Positions 12,254-20,206 of a stretch of 64,000 nucleotides of DNA are shown here, in pieces. Where the stretch lies: the NCBI GenBank assembly GCA_963820965.1, contig CAWGCC010000022.1:62001-126000 (forward strand), written 5' to 3'. The position numbers and the translations under genes are program-made. How positions within the stretch are numbered: the first letter of the stretch is position 1; each line of letters begins with the position of its first letter. The notes beneath the pieces were generated by a model. It did not search any database. It was given only the letters and a program-made list of their open reading frames with translations, and was not told the origin of the DNA. The stretch is from DATEDA01 sp963820965 (GTDB taxonomy: Bacteria > Pseudomonadota > Gammaproteobacteria > Burkholderiales > SG8-39).

Positions 12254-12330
12254 TGCGGCTCCTTGCTGGATACGCTCGTTCGGTCAGTGGTGAGCACGAC
12301 GCCTAAGCCGCGCGGGTTGCCGTCAGGGTA

Positions 12331-13002
12331 CTAGATCACGCTCGCAATGATGTTGATGCTGAGCGCGAGCACGGCGATGTTGAACATGAACGCGAGGATG
12401 CCGTGGATCATCGTCAGCCGCCGCATGCTGCGCGACGCCACCGCGACGTCGGACACCTGCGAGGTCATCCCGACCACGAACGCGTAGTACGCGAAATCCA
12501 GGTAGTCGGGCTCGCGGCCGCCCGGAAACTGGAGGGAAGCGGTGGCCGCCGGCTCACCGCGCGGGGCGGCGTGGTAGCGGTGGGCGTAGTGGAACGCGAA
12601 CACCGTCTGGATCAGGAGCCACGACGAGACCAGCGCGGTGATGGTCAGCGTGAGGTGCCAGGTGCGCGCCCAGAACGGGAGGTCCCGGATGGTGCCGGCA
12701 ACGAAACCGATGGCGACGATGCTGGCGCACGCCGCACCCACCACGAACAGAAATATGACGTAACCACTCTGATCCTGGCCCAGCGCATGGTCACGCGTGA
12801 CTCTGGCGTCGGTCCGCCCGATGAGCACCCATGCGAGACCAAGGTAGGCCAGCGTGCCGAGATCCCAGCTGGCGACGGCACGCGTGTGCCACGAGATCGA
12901 GTCCGGCTGCACGACGAACGCGACGGCTCGCGACGGCCAGCGCCGTCCCCAGGCGCCGCTTTGCCCCGACGCGAGCGATCCACGGCGTGTTCCGCAGGTC
13001 AT
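12331..13002 (-). CDS. DUF1345 membrane protein
   Basis: This protein of about 223 residues has four to five transmembrane helices and the DUF1345 hallmark DYLDFAYYAFVVGMTSQVSD near residue 165. Its function is unknown. The N-terminus is uncertain. The frame starting at 13002 gives an Arg/Gly-rich leader, whereas a second ATG at 13006 gives a more natural start (DDLRNTPWIARVG) that joins this frame if one extra base near 12925 is removed, in line with the +1 errors elsewhere. A Crp-like palindrome lies 28 bp upstream of 13006. Confidence 0.8.
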   Translation of the reverse strand: MTCGTRRGSLASGQSGAWGRRWPSRAVAFVVQPDSISWHTRAVASWDLGTLAYLGLAWVLIGRTDARVTRDHALGQDQSGYVIFLFVVGAACASIVAIGFVAGTIRDLPFWARTWHLTLTITALVSSWLLIQTVFAFHYAHRYHAAPRGEPAATASLQFPGGREPDYLDFAYYAFVVGMTSQVSDVAVASRSMRRLTMIHGILAFMFNIAVLALSINIIASVI

Positions 13003-13033
13003 CCATAAGCGATAACAGAAGCTCTCGGCCTCG

Positions 13034-13049
13034 GGTGCGATAGCGTACA
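13034..13049. promoter_or_regulatory. Crp-type palindrome, upstream of the DUF1345 gene
   Basis: Sequence GGTGCGATAGCGTACA, right half perfect against TGTRCGC-NN-GCGYACA. It lies about 28 bp upstream of the likely start at 13006. Confidence 0.5.
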
Positions 13050-13139
13050 GACAGACCTCGGTGCGAGGGAGGAGATTGATGGTGTGCGCGCAAACGGCGT
13101 GTCGGTGTCGGGTTCCGGTCGTGATCGGCGCCGATGCGA

Positions 13140-13200
13140 TCCAAGCGCGCGATGGGTCTGATTCAGATGCGGAAATATCGTGACCGCGGCGATCGGTCGC
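13140..13200 (-). pseudogene. Remnant of a fatty-acid desaturase N-terminus
   Basis: The minus strand reads AAVTIFPHLNQTHRAL, which aligns with AVTIFLHRHQTHRAL of the intact desaturase at 31272-32465, including the DNA between codons. The first histidine box (HRHQTH) is decayed to HLNQTH. Only about 60 bp survive. No frame continues on either side. Confidence 0.55.
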
Positions 13201-13372
13201 TCAATGTGCGCTGCCGAACCGACTTGTTCGCGGTTCGGGAGCAGGCTGCGGCCTCAGATATCATCATCGCGTCCTTCCCGGGCTGCGCGCTCGAGGCGAG
13301 TCGCGTGAGATACGTGGCACCATCGTCATTCTCACCAAAGTGAGAGGGCGTCAATGAACCGTGGAGACGACC

Positions 13373-13936
13373 ATGCAGAAGGAAACGCTCCTGACCGGCG
13401 TTCAAACGTTGCGCAAGCGCGCCCGCCAGCGCATCGACGAAGGCGCGGTAACCGCGGGCTACAGCGCAGACCGCGAGACCGTCCTGAAGCTGCTCAACGA
13501 CTCGCTGGCCACCGAGATCGTCTGTGTCCTGCGCTACCGTCGCCATCACTTCATGGCCAAGGGAATTCAGTCGAAGAGCATCGCCGACGAGTTCCTGGCG
13601 CACTCGAACGAGGAGCAGGGCCACGCCGACGAGATCGCCGCACGCATCGTGCAGTTGGGCGGCGAGCCTAATTTCGCACCCGACGGCCTGGTGAGCCGCA
13701 GCCACGCCGAATACGTGGAGGGCGAGTCGCTGGTGGACATGATCAAGGAGGACCTGGTAGCCGAACGCATCGCGATCGACAGCTATCGCGAGATCATCCA
13801 ATACCTGGGTGACAAAGACCCGACGACGAAACGCATGCTGGAAGGGATCCTCGCCGTCGAAGAGAAGCATGCCGACGAGATGGCGGACCTGCTCGAAGGC
13901 CTGCCTGCGGAATTGAAGCAGAAGAAGGGCACGTAG
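13373..13936 (+). CDS. Ferritin-like / bacterioferritin-family protein
   Basis: This 187-residue four-helix-bundle protein carries the diiron-type carboxylates: LATEIVCVLRY (helix A), SNEEQGHADEIA (helix B), EDLVAERIAI (helix C) and AVEEKHADEMA (helix D). This supports iron storage or detoxification in the cytoplasm. The ATG at 13373 has GTGGAG seven bases upstream; an in-frame GTG at 13361 is possible. A C-terminal remnant of a close paralogue sits at 23311-23565, next to a VIT1/CCC1 iron/manganese transporter gene, so iron handling is a theme of the island. Confidence 0.88.
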   Translation: MQKETLLTGVQTLRKRARQRIDEGAVTAGYSADRETVLKLLNDSLATEIVCVLRYRRHHFMAKGIQSKSIADEFLAHSNEEQGHADEIAARIVQLGGEPNFAPDGLVSRSHAEYVEGESLVDMIKEDLVAERIAIDSYREIIQYLGDKDPTTKRMLEGILAVEEKHADEMADLLEGLPAELKQKKGT

Positions 13937-14005
13937 GCGCCCGAGGTCCCGCAGTACGCGGAACGGCGGGGCTTTCATCCACTCCCTCTTCGAAGGAGAA
14001 GCGTT

Positions 14006-14032
14006 ATGGGCATTTATCTGTTCATGCACTAG
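14006..14032 (+). other. Eight-residue open frame with a strong ribosome-binding site
   Basis: A strong GAAGGAG lies seven bases before an ATG encoding only MGIYLFMH and a stop. The same leader style (AAGGAGAAGC before ATG) precedes the 24-residue membrane peptide at 16549 and the DUF3309 gene. This is either the decapitated start of a lost small membrane protein or a leader peptide for the DUF883 gene 125 bp downstream. Confidence 0.35.
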
Positions 14033-14156
14033 ACCCGCCACTCGACGATCCACCGCACTGTAAGCGGCGTGTGGCGCAGCCGCGGTACACGGTCTTGCGA
14101 GATCGACTGAGAGTCGCCTCGACCGCTCGTCAATGATTTCGATGAAGGAGACAGCA

Positions 14157-14474
14157 ATGGAGACAATGCGCACCTTAACCCGCACCGTCGATGATGCAAG
14201 CGCCGGGGCGCATAGCGCGATCGATAGTGTGTCCAGCGCCGCGCGTCCCGCAGTCGACCGACTTGCATCCGGCGCGCACGAGGCCGTCGACAAGATCGCG
14301 GGTGCGGCCGCTCAGGCGGCGGACGCCCTCGAAGTGAAAGGCGAGCAACTGAAAGGTGTACAGGTGCGAGTGATGGACGAGTGCCGCGGGTACGTACGCG
14401 AGCACCCCGTGGCGTCGCTTGGGATCGCTCTAGCGGTTGGATTCGTCTTGAGCCGCCTGCTGAGCTCCCGTTAA
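14157..14474 (+). CDS. DUF883-like (ElaB/YqjD-type) membrane-anchored protein
   Basis: This 105-residue protein has a long amphipathic, Ala-rich helical region (residues 10-70, alternating AVDRLAS and AVDKIAG repeats) followed by YVREHPVASLGIALAVGF and a terminal LSRLLSSR. That layout is typical of DUF883/ElaB-YqjD proteins, which attach to the inner membrane by one C-terminal helix and are linked to stationary-phase ribosome binding. The start at 14157 follows AAGGAG with seven bases spacing; an upstream ATG at 14133 lacks one. Confidence 0.8.
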   Translation: METMRTLTRTVDDASAGAHSAIDSVSSAARPAVDRLASGAHEAVDKIAGAAAQAADALEVKGEQLKGVQVRVMDECRGYVREHPVASLGIALAVGFVLSRLLSSR

Positions 14475-14615
14475 ACCTGACGCGTCTACTGGCGCCCGCT
14501 GTAGGCGATCGATGCGGGTCTGAAGCAAGCCGAGGCGGAGATCGAGCGGGCGGATTCGCTGCGCCGGGTGGTCGATTCCGGCCTTCTCATGGCGGCAAGC
14601 TCGCCGCCTGGATTG

Positions 14616-14774
14616 CTAGTCGCCCAGCAATTCGGCGACCGGGTGGAGCTGCTCGACGTGCTGCGACACGACGTTCACGATGACGGTGATCGGGATGCTG
14701 AGCAGCCTGCCCCAGACGCCCATAGCCAACCCCAGAACAACAGCGAGATAAATACGGGGTCCTTCTCGCCGCAT
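14616..14774 (-). pseudogene. C-terminal remnant of an AI-2E-family transporter
   Basis: A 52-codon frame ends in PITVIVNVVSQHVEQLHPVAELLGD, which matches the conserved end of AI-2E/PerM-type transporters (pattern P-x-x-V-x-x-K/N-V-x-x-x-H-V-E-x-L-x-P-x-x-E-L-L-G). The preceding residues form a membrane helix (YLAVVLGLAMGVWG). The other roughly 300 residues are absent. An N-terminal remnant of the same family lies at 23060-23250 on the same strand. Confidence 0.6.
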
Positions 14775-14848
14775 CCTGGACGAAGTTGCGATCGCTGTCG
14801 ACCTTGTCAGTGATCGAGGCTGCTCAGATTCCCACCGTCGCTTACAGG

Positions 14849-15139
14849 CTATTGTTTGAACAGAGCGGACGCCTGGTCCGTGGCGCTTTTCGTCGCGGCC
14901 CACGCCGCGTCGACGCCGGCCTGCATCTGCTGCCACGCCGATTCGTTGGCCGCTTGCATTTCCTGCAGTTTCTTGTACGCGGCGTCGCGGTTGGCGCGCA
15001 TCGTCTTGAGTTGCTCGGCGTATTTCGCGCGCGCGTCGGCGTTCATTTGCTCGGCTTTAGCGCTCAGTTTGTCGACCTCGGTATCCCAGCTCTTGATCTG
15101 CGATTCCATGATCGCGACGTAGTCGTCTTTCATGCTCAT
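14849..15139 (-). CDS. Small coiled-coil protein
   Basis: This 96-residue, almost wholly helical protein has heptad-like spacing (IKSWDTEVDKLSAKAEQMNADARAKY, then LKTMRANRDAAYKKLQEM) and no membrane segment. It resembles small uncharacterised coiled-coil or phasin-like proteins of proteobacteria, but I cannot assign a function. The start at 15139 (MSMKDDY) is chosen because the homologous-looking part begins there. Longer starts add MRANMRTHT only. Confidence 0.7.
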   Translation of the reverse strand: MSMKDDYVAIMESQIKSWDTEVDKLSAKAEQMNADARAKYAEQLKTMRANRDAAYKKLQEMQAANESAWQQMQAGVDAAWAATKSATDQASALFKQ

Positions 15140-15293
15140 GGTATGAGTCCTCATGTTTGCTCGCATTCACGGCGATGCGCTGCCACCGTCCGCGACGCTC
15201 GTGGCAGCGCGCACCGCTCGTTGAGATCGTGCGGGCCGCTGCACCGGGCATCGAAACCGGGACGGTTCGGTGGAAAGAAACCTCGAATATGGG

Positions 15294-16028
15294 TCAAGGG
15301 GTCGCCACGAGGAGCTGCCCGCCTTCGGCCTCCCAGTTATCCCGGGCGGCATGCTCGGAACCTTCGTAACGTCGGGCGGCCTCTTCCCAGTTCGCCACCG
15401 CCCACCAGCCCTTTAAATAGTCCGCTCGCCGGTCTTCATACTTCAGATAATAGGCGTGTTCCCACACATCGTTGACCAAAATCGGGTAATGACCCTGCAG
15501 CAAGGGGTTCTCGTGACCGAACGTGCTGAACACCTGCAGCGTGCCGGCATCGAGCCGCGTTCTCGCAAGCCAAACCCATCCGGATCCAAACCGTTGTTGA
15601 CCCACTTCGGCAAATCGGGTTTTCAGCTGTTCGACACTGCCAAAGTCGCGCACGATAGCGTCAGCAAGCGGGCCGGCCGGCGCGCCGCTTCCGGTGGGAG
15701 TCATGGCTCGCCAGAACAGACTATGGTTCACGTGTCCGCCGGCGTTGTGCCGCACGGCGGTGCGGATTTCCTTCGGAACCTTGAGCAAGTTGAGCAACAG
15801 CCAGATCGCCGTGCGCCCCTGCAACTCCGGGAATTTCTCCAGTGCCGCGTTCAACTTCTCCACATACGACGCATGATGCTTGTCGTGATGCAGCATCATC
15901 GTGCGTGCGTCGATGCTCGGCTCGAGGGCCGCATACTCATAGGGCAGCGGCGGCAGCAGATGTTTCGCAGGAACAGGCTCTCGCCGAGTGGGCGCATCGC
16001 CCGGTCTGGGCATTACGTTCGTAATCAT
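15294..16028 (-). CDS. sod: Fe/Mn superoxide dismutase
   Basis: This 244-residue enzyme converts superoxide to hydrogen peroxide and oxygen. Metal ligands are all visible: His in LHHDKHHASY (residue 47), His in GGHVNHSLFW, and Asp and His in the family signature DVWEHAYYLKY. The second-sphere stretch STFGHENPL is closer to Mn or cambialistic enzymes than to the AGT-type Fe enzymes, so metal choice is uncertain. The N-terminus is about 20 residues longer than usual and has no clear signal peptide. The start is ATG 16028; ATG at residue 6 is an alternative. Confidence 0.93.
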   Translation of the reverse strand: MITNVMPRPGDAPTRREPVPAKHLLPPLPYEYAALEPSIDARTMMLHHDKHHASYVEKLNAALEKFPELQGRTAIWLLLNLLKVPKEIRTAVRHNAGGHVNHSLFWRAMTPTGSGAPAGPLADAIVRDFGSVEQLKTRFAEVGQQRFGSGWVWLARTRLDAGTLQVFSTFGHENPLLQGHYPILVNDVWEHAYYLKYEDRRADYLKGWWAVANWEEAARRYEGSEHAARDNWEAEGGQLLVATP

Positions 16029-16285
16029 TCGGTTCGCCTTCGACTAAGCTGAGCAGGGTTCGGCGGGCTCTATGGTTGGCCGGGACGTCGCGACACTTGC
16101 GATCCACATCAGCGAGTGCGGAGATTGATCGACTTGCGTTCGCATGTTGATGTCTTTGTGTCTGGCTGTTTCGAGCGACGCGCATGCCGATCTCGTCTTC
16201 ACCGAAGGCCGAGCTTCGCAGTATGCGATCTGCACACCACATCGAAACGCCAAGAAACAGCTTAGCCGCAAGACCGGGCGCAGTC

Positions 16286-16301
16286 GGTACGGTAGCGCAC
16301 A
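16286..16301. promoter_or_regulatory. Crp-type palindrome
   Basis: Sequence GGTACGGTAGCGCACA, with a perfect right half. It lies 258 bp upstream of sod on one side and 247 bp upstream of the small membrane peptide on the other, so the target is unclear. Confidence 0.4.
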
Positions 16302-16399
16302 TGAGGCGGCAGTCGGATGGATGAACCGCCCGGCGGGCCACGGCGCGACCGCAAGGTGTTGCCGAACTCGGTCACGTGGGTGTGGGCTCTCTTGCATTC

Positions 16400-16415
16400 G
16401 GAGCGCTAGCGCACA
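16400..16415. promoter_or_regulatory. Crp-type palindrome upstream of the 24-residue membrane peptide
   Basis: Sequence GGAGCGCTAGCGCACA, with a perfect right half. It is about 133 bp upstream of ATG 16549. Confidence 0.45.
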
Positions 16416-16548
16416 GACAGCGCACGTTCTGATTCGTACTCTGAGCCTCAAGGCAAATGGTGACTCGAGGTGGGGCATCCGTCCGGAAAGGGTCATTCCC
16501 CGACGGACACCGCGATCCCATCCTTTATCTCACGCGAAGGAGAAGCTC

Positions 16549-16623
16549 ATGAGCAATATCGTCTACATCGTCGGCTTAATCGTCATCGTCGTCGCTGTCT
16601 TGTCGTTTTTCGGGTTGCGCTAG
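16549..16623 (+). CDS. 24-residue single-helix membrane peptide
   Basis: The ATG is preceded by a strong GAAGGAGAAGC and encodes MSNIVYIVGLIVIVVAVLSF plus four residues. The product is one continuous hydrophobic helix ending in GLR. The near-perfect ribosome-binding site and the hydrophobic product argue that it is real. It resembles the tiny stress-induced membrane peptides common in proteobacteria. A Crp-type palindrome lies upstream. Confidence 0.7.
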   Translation: MSNIVYIVGLIVIVVAVLSFFGLR

Positions 16624-16807
16624 AGCGTTAAGGAGTGCCTCGGAGGTAGTACGCCCGGCCGCGGCTCCGCTGGATGGCGGCGGGCCGTCATCGTGTACCC
16701 CACCCGGGCAGGTATGGGAAGGGTGGGCTAGTGCTCGCCGTCACCGCGAGACCGGGGATGACCTTGATGCGGTGTGCCCGCGCAGCGTAGCGACGGCCGG
16801 CTTACCG

Positions 16808-16925
16808 GGAGCGCGCGGCCATGGCGGCATGCCGGAGTGCATCCCGCGACCACGTTCCTCAACCGCTGCGCGCCCGCTGCAGCTCCAGTCAGCGGGGCCG
16901 ATTTACGGCTTGATAGAGCGGCATG
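16808..16925. repeat. 118-bp duplicated segment, copy 1 (includes the M48 3' end)
   Basis: This segment is repeated at 25990-26108 in the same orientation with about 90% identity. It covers the last codons of the M48 gene (minus strand, PLYQAVNRPR) and about 80 bp beyond its stop. Confidence 0.8.
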
Positions 16926-17710
16926 ACGGTCGGCAATAACGACTCGATCTCCTGGACACGAGCTGCGTCGGCCGGGTGGCTACTCAGGAACCCAGGTGGA
17001 TTCCCGCCCTTGTTGGCGGCGATCATTTTCTGCCACAACGTAACCCCGGCTCGCGGGTCATAGCCCGCCCGTGCCGCAAGTTCCAGACCGATGCGGTCGG
17101 CTTCGCCCTCATCGGAGCGGCTGAACCGGGTCGCGATCAAGGCCTCGTAACCGACATTCGCAAGCCCGGCCGAGCCCTCGCCGAGGCCGAACAGTGCGGC
17201 ACCGACGCCGATCGCGGTCTGCGCGGCGATCGCCTGCGACATGTGTTCACGCGCATGCTCGCGCAACGCATGCGCTATCTCGTGCCCCATCACGATCGCG
17301 ATCTCGTCGTCGGTCAGACGGAGCTGGTTGATGAGCCCACTATAAAACATGATCTTCCCGCCGGGCATGCAGAACGCGTTGAGCTCGTCACTGGTCAGCA
17401 CGTTCACTTCCCACTTCCAGCCGGGTGCGTCGGGGCGGAATACCGCGGTCTGCGGTTCGATGCGGCTCGCCACCGCGCGCACGCGTTGGAGCATCGCGGG
17501 ATCCCGGTTCAACGCGCCTTGGCGTGCTGCGTCCGCCTTCAGCTTGGCGTAGCTTTGCGCGGCCATCTCCTCGAGCTGCTGCGAAGAGACGAGCATCAGT
17601 TGAGAGCGATCGGCGCCGACTGCGCCACCCGCGGTGGTGGTCGCGCATCCGCTGAGCGTCCCTAACCACAAGCCGAACAGTATCGCCGCGAAGATTCGAA
17701 AGGTAGACAT
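16889..17710 (-). CDS. M48-family metallopeptidase lipoprotein
   Basis: This 273-residue secreted zinc protease has a lipoprotein signal peptide with lipobox LSGC (acylated Cys22), so it should be anchored in the periplasm. The catalytic motif HEIAH is at residues 143-147 and the third ligand lies in SDEGEADRIG (about 200-209). The architecture resembles LoiP/YcaL, which take part in outer-membrane protein quality control. The start is supported by AGGAGATC before ATG 17710. Its last few codons are duplicated at 25990-26108. Confidence 0.92.
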   Translation of the reverse strand: MSTFRIFAAILFGLWLGTLSGCATTTAGGAVGADRSQLMLVSSQQLEEMAAQSYAKLKADAARQGALNRDPAMLQRVRAVASRIEPQTAVFRPDAPGWKWEVNVLTSDELNAFCMPGGKIMFYSGLINQLRLTDDEIAIVMGHEIAHALREHAREHMSQAIAAQTAIGVGAALFGLGEGSAGLANVGYEALIATRFSRSDEGEADRIGLELAARAGYDPRAGVTLWQKMIAANKGGNPPGFLSSHPADAARVQEIESLLPTVMPLYQAVNRPR

Positions 17711-17827
17711 GATCTCCTGCCGTTAATTGCTTTCTCGAGCCGCGCCTCACTCTCGAGACAGCTCCCACACCCTTCCTGTGCAGACCCGGGCGTGCGACTC
17801 GACCGAGATCCGCGGTCAAAGATCGCG

Positions 17828-17986
17828 TCAAATATGGCCTGTGGCCAGCATGACGACTACCACTACCGCCAAGAGGCCAACAACACCGCTCGGCGCGTAA
17901 CCCCATTGCTTGCTGTGTGGCCAGCTCGGAAGTACACCGAGCAGGGCGAGAACCAGTACGATCAAGAGCACCGTTCCTAATGTCAT
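17828..17986 (-). CDS. DUF3309 small membrane protein
   Basis: This 52-residue protein matches DUF3309 throughout: GTVLLIVLVLALLGVLPSWP, then HSKQWGYAPSG, then a second hydrophobic helix. It should be an inner-membrane protein with two helices. The function is unknown. GAGGAGAAG precedes the ATG. A Crp-type palindrome lies 101 bp upstream (18088-18103). Confidence 0.9.
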   Translation of the reverse strand: MTLGTVLLIVLVLALLGVLPSWPHSKQWGYAPSGVVGLLAVVVVVMLATGHI

Positions 17987-18087
17987 TTCGCTTCTCCTCG
18001 TGTTGCCATCCACGACCCCGCGTACACCCGCACTGCGCTGAGTGGAGGATCGTTACGGGAATTGTCCTCTCGCTCAGTAAGACTCTC

Positions 18088-18103
18088 TGTGCGCCGGCGT
18101 ACC
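18088..18103. promoter_or_regulatory. Crp-type palindrome upstream of the DUF3309 gene
   Basis: Sequence TGTGCGCCGGCGTACC, 15 of 16 positions fitting the consensus. Confidence 0.6.
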
Positions 18104-18288
18104 CAACGCAGAAAGTCTTTCTGGGCTGGCGGGACTGCGCGATCGGATTGGAGTTGATGCGTTCGAGCCGCCCAAACGCTTCTTCGGGTAGCTGATCGCG
18201 GTCAGCCCCACGGCGTGACCAGCGCTGGCGCTAAACCGACGCGACGCCGCTTTGGCGGGTCTTCGTGAATTGATGACGTGCGGCGGGT

Positions 18289-18438
18289 TTACTTCAGACG
18301 AATGTCCCCGAACAACCCAAGTACCCCGACGACGATCAGGTAAGCGGCGACAATGTAGTTCAGCAACCGGGGCACGATCAGAATGAGAATACCGGCGATA
18401 AGCGAGACCAGGGGAGCAAGGCTCAAGGTAATGTTCAT
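18289..18438 (-). CDS. DUF3096 small membrane protein
   Basis: This 49-residue protein matches DUF3096: LAPLVSLIAGILILIVPRLL, then NYIVAAYLIVVGVLGLFG. It should be an inner-membrane protein with two helices. AAAGGAAG precedes the ATG at 18438. A palindrome lies 66 bp upstream (18505-18520). The order DUF3309, palindrome, DUF3096, palindrome makes two separate transcription units likely. Confidence 0.9.
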   Translation of the reverse strand: MNITLSLAPLVSLIAGILILIVPRLLNYIVAAYLIVVGVLGLFGDIRLK

Positions 18439-18504
18439 GATCGACTTCCTTTGCGCACAGAAACTGATCGTTGCTGCAATTGTCGCCCTCTCCTCGGGAC
18501 CCTC

Positions 18505-18520
18505 TGTGCGCTCGCGTACC
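18505..18520. promoter_or_regulatory. Crp-type palindrome upstream of the DUF3096 gene
   Basis: Sequence TGTGCGCTCGCGTACC, 15 of 16 positions fitting the consensus. It is 66 bp upstream of the start. Confidence 0.65.
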
Positions 18521-18657
18521 CACGACGAGGAATATTCGCCGTGGTCTTGACGCAGGTGCCGTGCGATCGCGTGGTGATAGCGGATGTTTTCTAGGTCCAG
18601 CCGCTGTTGGGTCATGGCATTCATGACATCGCTCGATCGAAGAGTCCTGAGCCGAGG

Positions 18658-18930
18658 CTAGTTCGACCGCAACAGCCCGTACTCACCCGGCGCGAGCGCG
18701 CCCGCCCGACAAAGGCCGTTCATTACTTGATAGGCCGAAACGAACGTCGGCGAGCCGCCGAGCCACGCGTCGAAATGCTGGTCGAGGTACGGATCTGCAC
18801 CGCCGTGTACGAAACCGACGAAGGACCACGGAATGCTTCCATCCAGCTCAGCGCGCGCGGAGAAGAAGCCCCTTTGTGGAAAGGTCTGGCGTACCAGGCA
18901 TTCCAGTTCACACATTTGGATGATCTTCAT
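18658..18930 (-). CDS. Hypothetical protein, 90 residues
   Basis: The frame from ATG 18930 has AAGGTG five to six bases upstream and a balanced composition (MKIIQMCELECLVRQTF at the start, FVGFVHGGADPYLDQHFDAW in the middle) unlike the Arg-rich shadows around it. No family is recognised and there is no membrane segment. A longer frame upstream to 19059 overlaps the zinc-ribbon remnant and is probably not coding. Confidence 0.5.
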   Translation of the reverse strand: MKIIQMCELECLVRQTFPQRGFFSARAELDGSIPWSFVGFVHGGADPYLDQHFDAWLGGSPTFVSAYQVMNGLCRAGALAPGEYGLLRSN

Positions 18931-19034
18931 CTTCGCACCTTGCAATGCAATGCGGATGTTTCTCGCCTTCGCTCGACGTCGCGAGATGCTCGTCGCGCAG
19001 CGTTGGACAGCGCCCGTCTGCGTAGGAAAGGAGC

Positions 19035-19210
19035 GCTGCCGGCGAGTCGCGCCGTCCACCGCGGGGTCCCGCTGGGCAGCGGTAGCGGTATCGCGGCCAG
19101 ATCAGGCTGATCACCCGATCGATGAACCGGCGCGGCACGCGGATGAGGATCCGCGGACGTGCCGGAGCCGCGACACCTCGGGCATTCGTGTGTAACAGAT
19201 CCTGCCACGG
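19035..19210 (-). pseudogene. Broken copy of the small zinc-ribbon gene
   Basis: Compared with the intact gene at 32920-33129, this copy keeps THECPRCRGSGTSA, then has a one-base length change and continues as ILIRVPRRFIDRVISL in another frame. It lacks about 57 bp that encode the second Cys pair region (AMGCGWEG). Both breaks remove the zinc site, so it should be non-functional. Confidence 0.7.
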
Positions 19211-19270
19211 CTTTCTGCCAGTCCAGTAGGCGAGTCGTTCCCCGATTATGCAAATCTCCCCGGCGCCATC

Positions 19271-19286
19271 TGTACGCTGGCAGACA
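19271..19286. promoter_or_regulatory. Crp-type palindrome upstream of Crp/Fnr type A1
   Basis: Sequence TGTACGCTGGCAGACA, with a perfect left half. It lies 43 bp upstream of ATG 19330, where binding would probably overlap the promoter. Confidence 0.6.
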
Positions 19287-19329
19287 GATGGACTAGACTT
19301 TCTTCGGCAACGTCGAACGTCAACCGGAC

Positions 19330-20058
19330 ATGCCAGCAATACCCGCCGCGCAGTCTCCCGACACGAACGGGCTTCTGGCCGTCCTGCCGGCGGCCGAACG
19401 CGAACGCCTCTATCCCCACCTCGAACCGGTCGCGATGGCGCTCGGCGAGGTCGTCTACGAGTCCGGCAGCCGGCAGGACTACGTGTACTTCCCCACGACC
19501 TCGATCGTGTCCCTGCTCTACGTCATGGAGGACGGCGCGTCCGCCGAGATCGCCGTGGTCGGCAACGAGGGAATGGTCGGGATTGCCCTCTTCATGGGAG
19601 GTGAGACGACGCCGAGCCGCGCCATCGTGCAGAGCGCCGGCGCGGCGTTCCGGCTTTCGGGGCAGCTGCTGAAGCGCGAGTTCACGCGCGCCGGGCCGAT
19701 GCAGCATCTGTTGCTGCGCTATACCCAGGCGTTACTGACGCAGATGGCGCAGACGGCGGTCTGCAACCGGCATCATTCGGTCGATCAGCAGCTCTGTCGC
19801 TGGCTGCTGCTGAGCCTCGATCGGCTGCCCTCGAACAAGCTCACCATGACGCAGGAATTGATCGCCAACATGCTCGGGGTGCGCCGCGAAGGGGTCACGG
19901 AGGCCGCCGGGAAGCTGCAGAGCGCAGGCCTGATCCACTACAGCCGTGGCCGCATCACGGTGCTGGATCGGCCGGGACTGGAGGCCCGGGCTTGCGAGTG
20001 CTACGACGTGGTGAAGAGGGAGTCCGATCGCCTGCTCCCCGATACGCCCGCGACGTGA
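19330..20058 (+). CDS. Crp/Fnr-family transcriptional regulator, type A (copy A1)
   Basis: This 242-residue regulator has an N-terminal cyclic-nucleotide-binding-like beta roll (about residues 20-115) and a C-terminal winged helix (about 150-215). The recognition helix is VRREGVTEAAGKLQ (184-197), with the Arg-Glu pair that contacts DNA in Crp. The phosphate-binding cassette is degenerate (GNEGMVGIAL, then TPSRA), so the ligand may not be cAMP. Close paralogue A2 lies at 34407-35126 in inverted orientation, and remnants lie at 24421-24708 and 38668-38760. A Crp-type palindrome 43 bp upstream suggests autoregulation. It appears to sit as a cassette between the zinc-ribbon remnant and the type B gene. 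Confidence 0.9.
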   Translation: MPAIPAAQSPDTNGLLAVLPAAERERLYPHLEPVAMALGEVVYESGSRQDYVYFPTTSIVSLLYVMEDGASAEIAVVGNEGMVGIALFMGGETTPSRAIVQSAGAAFRLSGQLLKREFTRAGPMQHLLLRYTQALLTQMAQTAVCNRHHSVDQQLCRWLLLSLDRLPSNKLTMTQELIANMLGVRREGVTEAAGKLQSAGLIHYSRGRITVLDRPGLEARACECYDVVKRESDRLLPDTPAT

Positions 20059-20070
20059 TCCTGTGAGGGT

Positions 20071-20200
20071 GGGGCAGCCCCTTCCTGAGGTTCACGATCT
20101 TCTGGGCGTGGTGATCGATCATGCCGCTGGCGAAGGAGCTGGCGCTGTCGGCGGCCACGACGACACCGTCGTTGATCTTGACCGACACGAGCAGAGTCAC
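20071..20200 (-). pseudogene. N-terminal remnant of a proteasome-like Ntn-hydrolase protein
   Basis: The frame starting at 20200 reads MTLLVSVKINDGVVVAADSA and then SSFASG...KIVNL, which matches the N-terminus of bacterial proteasome-like Ntn-hydrolase proteins. Homology stops near RKGLP, after about 43 codons, and the frame then runs into the type A1 gene. The rest of the gene is missing. Confidence 0.55.
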
Positions 20201-20206
20201 TGCGCG

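Larger units (their letters stand above)
16029..16548. other. Intergenic region with two Crp-type palindromes
   Basis: The 520 bp between sod and the 24-residue peptide gene contain no frame I trust. They include palindromes at 16286-16301 and 16400-16415. Reading frames across this region are Arg/Ser-rich shadows. Confidence 0.5.

Noticed and set aside
13163..14293. A 376-codon minus-strand frame over the ferritin-like gene
   Set aside because: It overlaps a clear ferritin-like gene antisense and has no recognisable domain.
14475..14615. A plus-strand helical stretch (LKQAEAEIERADSLRRVVDS) after the DUF883 gene
   Set aside because: It could be the end of a lost helical protein, but it is too short, lacks a start and matches nothing I can name.
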